A stretch of 5,327 bases of DNA. Origin: Blastococcus sp. Its GTDB lineage: Bacteria > Actinomycetota > Actinomycetes > Mycobacteriales > Geodermatophilaceae. The notes below the pieces were generated by a model. It saw nothing but the letters and a program-made list of their open reading frames with translations. It made no database searches and was not told where the DNA came from. The position numbers were made by a program, and so were the translations under genes. The stretch lies in the NCBI GenBank assembly GCA_025963345.1, contig JAOPUS010000031.1:1-5327 (forward strand). The letters run 5' to 3'. Each line of letters starts with the position of its first letter. The first letter of the stretch is position 1. Positions 1 through 5,283 of this stretch are shown here, in pieces.

Positions 1-464
1 CCAGCCACCTCCGGGGCGCCCAGCTCATGGTCGGGTCGGTCGTGCCGGGGATGCTGGCTCGCGGTCATGGCCGGGTGATCAACCTGGCCAGCGGGATGAG
101 CACGTTCGCCAACCGGGACTACTCCGCGTACTCGGTCGCCAAGACCGGCCTCATGCGGCTCACCGAGGCGCTCGCGCTGTCCTTCCAGGGCAGCGGGTTG
201 TTCGCCTTCGACGTCGCGCCCGGCGTGGTCGACACACCCATGACCCGGTCGATGGAGATGTGGCGCGGCTTCACCGGCTGGACCGACCCGGAGCGCGTGG
301 TCGAGTTGGTCAGCGCCATCGCCGCCGGGGAGCTGGATGCCTGGTCGGGCCGGTTCCTCTACTCCGGCAAGGACGAACTGGCCGTCGTCCGGGACATCGT
401 GCCCGAAGGCGCCGCCCGTCAGCTGCGGCTGCGGCCCTACGGGGACGACGACCCCGTCGCCTGA
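1..464 (+). CDS. Short-chain dehydrogenase/reductase (SDR), 3' part, truncated by the window edge
   Basis: This is the C-terminal portion of a classical SDR, an NAD(P)-dependent oxidoreductase that probably acts in the cytoplasm; the substrate cannot be read from sequence. The reading frame is open from base 3 to the TGA at 462-464 (153 residues visible, against about 250 in a full SDR), so the cofactor-binding Gly-rich N-terminus lies outside the window. Visible family marks are: the GHGRVINLASG strand, with the likely catalytic Ser at 90-92; the YSAYSVAK segment, with catalytic Tyr at 129-131 and Lys at 141-143 (YxxxK, Ser-Tyr spacing 13 residues as expected); and the VAPGVVDTPM segment after the active site, near 210-243, matching the PGxVxT motif. 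The ATG at 27 is internal, because homologous SDR sequence continues upstream of it. No gene partner is visible on the left. Family assignment is firm; function is open. Confidence 0.9.
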   Translation, partial: SHLRGAQLMVGSVVPGMLARGHGRVINLASGMSTFANRDYSAYSVAKTGLMRLTEALALSFQGSGLFAFDVAPGVVDTPMTRSMEMWRGFTGWTDPERVVELVSAIAAGELDAWSGRFLYSGKDELAVVRDIVPEGAARQLRLRPYGDDDPVA

Positions 465-517
465 CCCGGTCGCGGGGGATGTGTCGTCGCGCGAGCACCT
501 CGACCGGCCCGACGCTG

Positions 518-563
518 TTCCGGGGGACCAGAGGTCGACGTTCCGGGGGACCAGAGGTCGACG
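518..563. repeat. Perfect 23-bp tandem direct repeat, two copies
   Basis: Two identical, directly abutting 23-base units occupy 518-540 and 541-563. Each begins TTCCGGGGG and ends GAGGTCGACG. Each unit contains an interrupted dyad GACC-AGA-GGTC (526-536 and 549-559) followed by the palindrome GTCGAC. The spacing of 23 bp puts the two dyads about two helical turns apart, so they could be tandem protein-binding sites. Replication slippage giving a neutral duplication is equally possible. The repeat is non-coding and lies about 95 bases upstream of the GNAT-AAA start. Confidence 0.9.
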
Positions 564-598
564 TGGGCTCGATGTGGAGCGAACACTGCTGGCTGCAG

Positions 599-629
599 GA
601 GAGGTCACCGGGTCGACCCGTGGCCTCTC
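599..629 (+). promoter_or_regulatory. Strong stem-loop in the leader of the GNAT-AAA gene
   Basis: Bases 599-607 pair with 621-629 (nine pairs, including one T605-G623 wobble in RNA). After a single bulged C608, bases 609-612 pair with 617-620, leaving the loop TCGA at 613-616. The inner core CGGGTCGACCCG (609-620) is a perfect 12-bp DNA palindrome. A competing helix, GTCACC (604-609) with GGTGAC (631-636), would disrupt the main stem. The stem ends 16 bases before the Shine-Dalgarno at 646. No T-run follows, so it does not look like an intrinsic terminator. It may be an mRNA leader structure or a DNA operator; the function is inferred only from position. Confidence 0.6.
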
Positions 630-645
630 GGGTGACGCGGTGGCG

Positions 646-653
646 AGGAGGTG
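646..653 (+). promoter_or_regulatory. Consensus Shine-Dalgarno that decides the GNAT-AAA start
   Basis: AGGAGGTG is a full-length match to the anti-Shine-Dalgarno complement. It overlaps the possible GTG start at 651, which makes that codon unusable with this site, and lies at proper distance (5 bases from AGGAGG) from the next in-frame GTG at 657. Confidence 0.85.
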
Positions 654-656
654 CCG

Positions 657-1937
657 GTGCCGGCGTACCGCGTGCGCGACTTCCGCGATGACGACCTGGA
701 CCGGGCGATCCAGGTATGGGACCAGGGCCGATCGGCCGACAATGCATCCCCGGTGTTCTCGATCTCTGAGGTCATGGCAGCCGTTCGCGCCGGCCAGCCT
801 GCAGTGGTGGCCGTGGTCGCCGACGAGCTGGTGGGCGTAGCCGTCGCACAGGCTCACGGTGAACGAGGCTGGGTGCTGTTGGTCGCGCTGGCCGCGGGGT
901 GGCGCAATCGCGGGATCGGCAGCGCTCTGCTCGCCGAGCTCGAGCGACGGCTGAAGGCGCTGGGTGTGCGGCGGATCAGCGCGCTGCTCCCGCAGACCGC
1001 GACCGGGGCAGCAGCGTTGCAGAACTCCGATTACCGGACCGTTGCCGGGCTGACCTACTACGAGAAGGTCGAGCAGCTCGGCGCTGCCGATGCCGGCCTG
1101 CTCGCCGGATTGGGCGGGCGGGTGCTTCCGGTCGGACTGTGGGATGCGTTGGCGGGCATGGAGCGCGAGAAGCAGATGATCGACCGCCGGATCGTGCTGC
1201 CGTTGGCGGAGCCGGCACTGGCTGAGCGGTACGGCGTCGCCCCGCCGAAGGCGGTCATCCTGTTCGGTCCTCCCGGTACCGGCAAGACCAGTTTTGCCAA
1301 GGCGGTCGCCTCGCGGCTGAGGTGGCCGTTCGTGGAGCTGTTCCCCTCGCGACTCGCGGCGGACGCGCCCGGAGGACTGGCGTCCTCGCTGCGCGACGCC
1401 TTCGCCGATCTGGCCGAGTTGGAGTCCGTCGTGCTGTTCATCGACGAGGTCGAGGAGATCGCCGGCGCTCGGTCCGGGCTGGCGGTCGATCCAGGGCACG
1501 GCGTCACCAACGAGCTGCTCAAACTGATTCCCGCCTTTGCCGAGCGCAAGGACCGGCTGCTCGTCTGCGCCACCAACTCGGTGCGTTCTCTGGACCAGGC
1601 GTTCCTCCGCCCCGGCCGGTTCGACTACGTCATCCCGGTCGGTCCACCTGATCTCGCCGCGCGGAGGGCGATCTGGACCCGCTACCTGGGGCCGGTCGCC
1701 GACGGAGTCGACGTGGCACAGCTGGTGGAGGCCAGCGACATGTTCACGCCCGCGGACATCGAGTTCGCCGCACGGAAGGGCGCCCAGGCGGCGTTCGAGC
1801 GGGAGATCATGCACCGGAAGGGGGAAGTCGCCAGCACCGACGACTACCTGGCCGCCGTCGCCGACACCCGCCCCACGCTGACCAGTCAAGCCCTGACGGA
1901 GTTCGACGACGACATCGAGCACCACGCCCGGCTCTGA
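657..1937 (+). CDS. GNAT acetyltransferase-AAA ATPase fusion protein
   Basis: The gene encodes a 426-residue two-domain protein. Residues about 4-138 look like a GNAT acyl-CoA-dependent acetyltransferase: an RDFRDDDLDRA start typical of the fold, an acetyl-CoA pyrophosphate loop RNRGIG (83-88, R-x-x-G-x-G), and a late TYYEK segment (133-137). Residues about 162-400 form one classical-clade AAA domain: the WDALAGMEREK lead-in (162-172), Walker A GPPGTGKT (204-211), Walker B VLFIDE (259-264), sensor-1 Asn307, LRPGRFD with putative arginine fingers Arg318 and Arg321, and the sensor-2-side TPADIEFAARKG helix (364-375). No membrane segment or protease motif (no HExxH) is seen. The start at 657 follows from the Shine-Dalgarno; GTG 651 is the only other in-frame option because of the TGA at 633. 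I infer an ATP-driven remodelling or unfolding machine whose N-domain binds or acetylates a target; substrate unknown. It faces the minus-strand lipid-kinase gene tail to tail. Domain assignment is firm; biological role is not. Confidence 0.9.
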   Translation: MPAYRVRDFRDDDLDRAIQVWDQGRSADNASPVFSISEVMAAVRAGQPAVVAVVADELVGVAVAQAHGERGWVLLVALAAGWRNRGIGSALLAELERRLKALGVRRISALLPQTATGAAALQNSDYRTVAGLTYYEKVEQLGAADAGLLAGLGGRVLPVGLWDALAGMEREKQMIDRRIVLPLAEPALAERYGVAPPKAVILFGPPGTGKTSFAKAVASRLRWPFVELFPSRLAADAPGGLASSLRDAFADLAELESVVLFIDEVEEIAGARSGLAVDPGHGVTNELLKLIPAFAERKDRLLVCATNSVRSLDQAFLRPGRFDYVIPVGPPDLAARRAIWTRYLGPVADGVDVAQLVEASDMFTPADIEFAARKGAQAAFEREIMHRKGEVASTDDYLAAVADTRPTLTSQALTEFDDDIEHHARL

Positions 1938-1999
1938 CAGATGCAGCGATGGGCGCGACGGCGTCGGCGGCTCGGGTGGCCGTGCCGTGCAGTCCTGAG
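1938..1999. other. Convergent intergenic gap without clear terminator
   Basis: This 62-base gap lies between two genes that end towards each other. The only structure noticed is CGAC-GGC-GTCG (a 4-bp stem) and a CTGAGTCAG near-palindrome at the edge, with no T-run on either strand. A shared bidirectional terminator would be expected here but is not convincingly visible. Confidence 0.4.
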
Positions 2000-2881
2000 T
2001 CAGAAGATCGTCGCCAGTGCACGTGGGGCGATGTCGACGGCAACCCGCGTGTCCGCGTGCAGTTCCAGCAGTTCGCCGTCCAGTTGCAGCGGCATGGGCG
2101 CGAGTGTCGTGAAGGAGTAGTGGGTGGCACCGGGTTGCCGGCCGAGCCCACGGGTCGCGGCCCGGACCGCCGTCGCCAGCACCCGCAGCTTCCCGGTGCG
2201 CCGCTGGGTGATCACCTCGAACCGGCCGTCGTCGGGGCGTCCGTCCTCGCTGAGCGTCGCGTACTTGGCCATCTCGGCGATGTTCGCGAACAGCAGGCTG
2301 TCGATGGTGCGGCGGCGGCCGTCCTCCAGCCTGATCGGGAACGGCCGGAAGCGGGAGAACGCCCGCACCACCGACACGATCTCCTTCCACGAGCCCTTGC
2401 CTCCCTTCTCCAGGTCGACGGCGACGACGGGCGTCAACCCGACGCCGATGTAGGAGTGCGCGTAGCGGGTCTGCGCGCCCGTCCCGCTGCCGACGGTCAA
2501 CCGGAGCAGGTCGATCCGGCGGACGTCCCCGGCCACGATCGCGTCGGCCAGCGGCCCTTCCCGCGTCGTCCGGCGGTGGTCGTTGGCGTTTCCGGCGCCG
2601 CGCACGGCGCAGACGGCCCGGTCGTTACCGGCGTCCATGACGCCGTTCACCACCTCGTTGTAACCCCCGTCCCCGCTCACCGAGACGAGGAGGGGGCACC
2701 CCGTGCCGGCGGCCTCCCGAGCCAGCTCGCGGGCGTGCCCTGCATGGTGGGTGGGGCAGAGTTCCAGCGGCATGGTCGGGAGGCGCCCTGCCAGTTCGTC
2801 CCGTAGTTCCTCGGCCGACCGGGGAGCGTCGCCGGTGCTCTGCGGATTGAAGATGATCACGATCCGGTCGAACGAACTCAC
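2000..2881 (-). CDS. Diacylglycerol kinase catalytic-domain family protein (lipid kinase-like)
   Basis: The 293-residue product belongs to the DAGK catalytic-domain superfamily (bacterial DgkB/YegS-like, sphingosine-kinase-like), which uses ATP to phosphorylate a lipid hydroxyl at the cytoplasmic face of the membrane; the substrate here is not known. Family marks in order: the IVIIFNPQSTG first strand (7-17), the nucleotide-binding VSGDGGYNEVVNG segment (68-80), the GAGNANDHRR loop (95-104), a YAHSYIGVGL strand (140-149) and the C-terminal LQLDGELLEL segment (265-274), which resembles the family's (I/V)DGE motif. There is no membrane segment or signal peptide. GTG at 2881 is the start: AAGGGA sits 6 bases upstream, and the protein begins just before the first beta-strand as in relatives. 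The frame stays open far upstream across argC, but that is antisense shadow. Oddities are GDGGYNE where most members have GDGTxNE, and GNANDH where GTxND is usual. It is divergent from argC and convergent with the GNAT-AAA gene, so it is probably monocistronic. Confidence 0.87.
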   Translation of the reverse strand: MSSFDRIVIIFNPQSTGDAPRSAEELRDELAGRLPTMPLELCPTHHAGHARELAREAAGTGCPLLVSVSGDGGYNEVVNGVMDAGNDRAVCAVRGAGNANDHRRTTREGPLADAIVAGDVRRIDLLRLTVGSGTGAQTRYAHSYIGVGLTPVVAVDLEKGGKGSWKEIVSVVRAFSRFRPFPIRLEDGRRRTIDSLLFANIAEMAKYATLSEDGRPDDGRFEVITQRRTGKLRVLATAVRAATRGLGRQPGATHYSFTTLAPMPLQLDGELLELHADTRVAVDIAPRALATIF

Positions 2882-2887
2882 GTGTGG

Positions 2888-2893
2888 TCCCTT
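2888..2893 (-). promoter_or_regulatory. Ribosome binding site of the lipid-kinase gene
   Basis: On the minus strand AAGGGA lies 6 bases ahead of the GTG at 2881. It fixes the start, because the frame remains open for about a thousand bases upstream without stop codons. Confidence 0.7.
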
Positions 2894-3079
2894 TTCGACG
2901 GGCCTGACAGCCGGTGGATCGGACGGGCAGTCGAACGGGACGTCCAGCGCCCCTGCACGACACCGGAGCTGACCCCGGCACCGGGCCCTCCATGCCCCAC
3001 GTACGGCCTGCGTACTCGCGCTTCTGTGCGCGGGCAGCCGGGCTCGACGGATACCCGATCGGGGGGCCATCCGGCATGG

Positions 3080-3093
3080 TGCATAATCATTCA
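3080..3093 (+). promoter_or_regulatory. ARG box: predicted ArgR operator of the arginine operon
   Basis: TGCATAATCATTCA matches the classical ARG-box core TGAATAATTATTCA at 12 of 14 positions and is an imperfect palindrome. It is a short AT-rich island in otherwise GC-rich DNA and sits directly before argC, where ArgR/AhrC-type repressors act in many bacteria. ArgR binding here would block transcription of argC-argJ-argB when arginine is plentiful. Only one clear box is visible; ArgR sites often come as pairs, and I found no good second copy next to it. The argR gene itself is not in the window. Confidence 0.75.
3082..3087 (+). promoter_or_regulatory. Putative -10 element of a leaderless argC promoter
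   Basis: CATAAT matches TATAAT at five of six bases and lies inside the ARG box. A start point about 7 bases downstream would fall at 3094-3095, on the argC GTG itself. No matching -35 hexamer is seen around 3059-3065, so the call rests on the -10 match and position. Confidence 0.5.
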
Positions 3094-3094
3094 T

Positions 3095-4135
3095 GTGAGT
3101 ACAGGGCAGACGTGGACGGTCGGGGTCACCGGCGCCACCGGGTACGCGGGGGGTGAGGTGTGCCGGCTGCTGGCCGGGCACCCGAACCTCCGCCTGGCCG
3201 GGGTGCACGCCAACTCGAGCGCCGGCCGACGCCTGGGCGAGCTCCAGCCCCACCTGCTGCCCTACGCCGACATGGAGGTCCAGCCGAGCGACCCCGCGTC
3301 GCTGGCCGGCTACGACGTGGTCGTCCTCGCGCTGCCGCACGGGGAGTCCGCCGCGGTCGCAGCGCAGCTCCCGGCCGACACCCTGGTCATCGACTGCGGC
3401 GCCGACCACCGGCTGAACGACCCGGCCGCCTGGGCCCGCTGGTACGGCGGCGCGCACGCCGGCTCCTGGCCCTACGGCCTGCCCGAGCTGCCCGGCCAGC
3501 GGGAGAAGCTGACCGGCGCACGGCGGATCGCCGTCCCGGGCTGCTACCCGACCTCGGTCACCCTCGCCCTCGCCCCGGCGCTGGCCGCCGGGCTCATCGA
3601 ACCCGAGGTGGTCGTCGTCGCCGCCAGCGGGACGAGCGGCGCGGGCAAGTCGGCGAAGCCGCATCTGCTCGGCAGTGAGGTGATGGGCTCGGTCAGCGCC
3701 TACGGCGTCGGCGGGGTGCACCGGCACACGCCGGAGATGATCCAGAACCTGTCGACGGCAGCCGGAGGGCCGGTGAGTGTCAGCTTCACGCCCACCCTGG
3801 TGCCGATGAGCCGCGGCATCCTCGCCACGTGTTCGGCCCGGCTGACGCCGGGTACGGACGCCGCGGCGGCGCGGGACGCGTACACCCAGGCGTACGCCGA
3901 CGAGCCGTTCGTCCACCTGCTGCCCGAGGGGCAGTGGCCCACCACGTCGCAGGTGCTCGGTGCCAACACCGTCGCCCTGCAGATCGCGGTCGACGCCGAC
4001 GCCGGCCGACTGGTCGTCGTCGCCGCCGTCGACAACCTGACCAAGGGCACCGGGGGCGCCGCGTTGCAGTGCGCCAACCTCGCCCTCGGCCTGCCCGAGA
4101 CCACCGGACTTCCCCTCGTAGGAGTAGCACCGTGA
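3095..4135 (+). CDS. argC: N-acetyl-gamma-glutamyl-phosphate reductase
   Basis: ArgC is the cytoplasmic enzyme that reduces N-acetyl-gamma-glutamyl phosphate to N-acetylglutamate semialdehyde with NADPH, the third step of arginine synthesis. The 346-residue product has the normal family length. Visible marks: the Rossmann loop GATGYAG (13-19), the LPHGES segment (80-85), the catalytic-cysteine motif VPGCYPT with Cys150, the ASGTSGAGK segment (177-185), HRHTPE (209-214) with the conserved histidine region, PMSRGILATC (237-246) and the C-terminal NLTKGTGGAALQ (314-325). I chose GTG at 3095 because the Rossmann strand begins ten residues later, as in relatives. Upstream starts in the open frame (e.g. 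2882) would add 71 unrelated residues and run through the promoter. No Shine-Dalgarno precedes 3095, in keeping with a leaderless message. The stop overlaps the argJ start by four bases (GTGA). Confidence 0.96.
   Translation: MSTGQTWTVGVTGATGYAGGEVCRLLAGHPNLRLAGVHANSSAGRRLGELQPHLLPYADMEVQPSDPASLAGYDVVVLALPHGESAAVAAQLPADTLVIDCGADHRLNDPAAWARWYGGAHAGSWPYGLPELPGQREKLTGARRIAVPGCYPTSVTLALAPALAAGLIEPEVVVVAASGTSGAGKSAKPHLLGSEVMGSVSAYGVGGVHRHTPEMIQNLSTAAGGPVSVSFTPTLVPMSRGILATCSARLTPGTDAAAARDAYTQAYADEPFVHLLPEGQWPTTSQVLGANTVALQIAVDADAGRLVVVAAVDNLTKGTGGAALQCANLALGLPETTGLPLVGVAP
4120..4124 (+). promoter_or_regulatory. Ribosome binding site of argJ inside the end of argC
   Basis: AGGAG lies 7 bases before the GTG at 4132, within the last codons of argC. 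It selects 4132 over the far-upstream continuation of the open frame and allows translation coupled to argC. Confidence 0.8.
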
Positions 4136-5283
4136 GCACCACCGCCCCGAAGGGGTTCTCGGCCGCCGGGGTCGCCGCCGGGCTCAAGTCCTCCGGCGAC
4201 CCGGACGTCGCCGTCGTCCTCAATCACGTTCAGGACGACGCCGCGGCCGCCGTCTTCACCACGAACCGCTTCCCGGCCGCGCCGGTGCTGTGGAGCCGGC
4301 AGGTGCTGGCGGGGGAGCGGGCGCGCGCGGTCGTGCTCAACTCCGGCGGCGCCAACGCCTGCACCGGGCCGGAGGGCTTCCAGGACACCCACGCGACCGC
4401 CGAGCACGCCGCGGCGGAGTTGGGCATCGGCGCGATCGACGTCGCGGTGGCCTCCACCGGGCTGATCGGCGTCCGGCTGCCCATGGACAAGCTCACTGCC
4501 GGGGTCACCGCCGCGGTCAAGGCGCTGTCCGAGGACGGCGGCCCCGACGCCGCCCGCGCGATCATGACGACCGACTCGGTGCCGAAGACGACGGTCCAGC
4601 AGCGGGACGGCTGGTCGATCGGCGGGATGGCCAAGGGCGCGGGCATGCTGGCGCCGTCGCTGGCCACGATGCTCGTCGTCCTCACGACCGACGCCGTCGT
4701 GCCTCCCGACGTGCTGGCACCGGCGCTGAAGACGGCGACCAGCCTCTCCTTCGAGCGGGTCGACTCCGACGGCTGCCTGTCGACCAACGACACCGTGCTG
4801 GTCATGGCCAACGGCGCCGGCGGCGTCACACCGACCGCCGAGGAGTTCACCGAGGCCCTCACCGCGGCCTGCACCGACCTCGCGATGCAGTTGCTCGCCG
4901 ACGCCGAGGGCTCGACCAAGGACATCGCGATCACCGTCCGCAACGCCGCGAGCGTCGAGGACGCGCTGACCGCCGGCCGCGCCTGCGCCCGCAACAACCT
5001 GCTCAAGACGGCGCTGTTCGGCAACGACCCCAACTGGGGCCGGGTGCTCGCCGCGATCGGCACCACCGACGCCGCCTTCGAGGCCGACTCGGTCGACGTC
5101 ACCATCAACGGCGTCACGGTCTGCCGCGGCGGGGCGATCGGCGACCCGCGCGAGGGCGTCGACCTCACCGGGCGGAGCATCGAGATCGACGTCGACCTGA
5201 AGGCCGGCGCGGAGCAGGCGACGATCTGGACCAACGACCTGTCGATCGCCTACGTGCACGAGAACTCGGCGTACTCCACATGA
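4132..5283 (+). CDS. argJ: Glutamate N-acetyltransferase / ornithine acetyltransferase (ArgJ)
   Basis: ArgJ transfers the acetyl group from N-acetylornithine to glutamate, releasing ornithine and recycling the acetyl group in the arginine pathway. Some family members also acetylate glutamate from acetyl-CoA, and which type this is cannot be judged here. The 383-residue product has a length typical of bacterial ArgJ. The precursor normally cleaves itself into alpha and beta chains at an Ala-Thr bond; here the site is KGAGMLAPSLATML, giving Thr179 as the new N-terminal nucleophile. Other marks are the LNSGGANACTG segment (69-79), STGLIG (108-113), MTTDSVPK (145-152), DSDGCLSTNDT (211-221), FGNDPNWGR (296-304) and the C-terminal ENSAYST. 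The start is GTG at 4132 with AGGAG 7 bases upstream. It overlaps the argC stop (GTGA), and its own stop overlaps the next start (ATGA), so the three genes form a tightly coupled operon under the ARG box. Confidence 0.96.
   Translation: MSTTAPKGFSAAGVAAGLKSSGDPDVAVVLNHVQDDAAAAVFTTNRFPAAPVLWSRQVLAGERARAVVLNSGGANACTGPEGFQDTHATAEHAAAELGIGAIDVAVASTGLIGVRLPMDKLTAGVTAAVKALSEDGGPDAARAIMTTDSVPKTTVQQRDGWSIGGMAKGAGMLAPSLATMLVVLTTDAVVPPDVLAPALKTATSLSFERVDSDGCLSTNDTVLVMANGAGGVTPTAEEFTEALTAACTDLAMQLLADAEGSTKDIAITVRNAASVEDALTAGRACARNNLLKTALFGNDPNWGRVLAAIGTTDAAFEADSVDVTINGVTVCRGGAIGDPREGVDLTGRSIEIDVDLKAGAEQATIWTNDLSIAYVHENSAYST

Larger units (their letters stand above)
465..650. other. Intergenic leader between the SDR gene and the GNAT-AAA gene
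   Basis: There is no coding gene here: the frame of the downstream gene is closed by an in-frame TGA at 633-635. The stretch holds a 23-base tandem repeat (518-563) and a long hairpin (599-629), both listed separately. CCGGTCG at 466-472 can pair with CGACCGG at 501-507, and TCGCGCGA at 487-494 is a perfect palindrome. This could form a loose structure after the SDR stop, but no T-tract follows, so I do not call a terminator. The stretch contains no TA dinucleotide, so no ordinary actinobacterial -10 (TANNNT) is present. A promoter for the downstream gene is therefore either non-canonical or further upstream. Confidence 0.6.
2882..3094. other. Divergent intergenic region between the lipid-kinase gene and argC
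   Basis: This 213-base region must carry the control signals of both divergent genes. It holds the minus-strand ribosome site and, at its right end, the ARG box and -10-like element of argC. In between are three small dyads: GTACG-GCCTG-CGTAC (3001-3015), CGCGC-TTCTGT-GCGCG (3017-3032) and the perfect palindrome CCCGATCGGG (3054-3063). I saw no convincing -35/-10 pair for the lipid-kinase gene. The argC frame is open throughout, but the sequence does not resemble the start of any ArgC and is not treated as coding. Confidence 0.6.

Noticed and set aside
466..507. Possible terminator after the SDR gene (CCGGTCG with CGACCGG)
   Set aside because: The loop is 28 bases long and no T-run follows, so evidence is too weak for a terminator call.
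1938..1999. Expected bidirectional terminator between the convergent genes
   Set aside because: Only a 4-bp stem was found, with no T-tract on either strand.
1949..2806. Plus-strand open frame of 285 codons opposite the lipid kinase
   Set aside because: It is antisense to a recognisable kinase, its composition is typical of shadow frames, and no motif was found.
2882..3094. N-terminal extension of argC from a GTG at 2882
   Set aside because: It would add 71 residues with no ArgC similarity ahead of the Rossmann strand and would place the ARG box inside the coding region.
2882..3916. Upstream extension of the minus-strand lipid-kinase frame (638-codon open frame) across argC
   Set aside because: It is antisense to argC and its translation is rich in Arg/Gly/Ala with no family motif. 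The good ribosome site and family homology begin at 2881. Long stop-free antisense frames are expected at this GC content.
4230..5234. Minus-strand open frame of 334 codons opposite argJ
   Set aside because: It is a Ser/Ala/Thr-rich antisense shadow of argJ with no domain pattern.
3700..5259. Long minus-strand open frame (519 codons) opposite argC/argJ
   Set aside because: Translation is low-complexity Gly/Arg/Val/Asp, the mirror of a high-GC coding strand. It lies over clear argC and argJ homology and lacks its own ribosome site.
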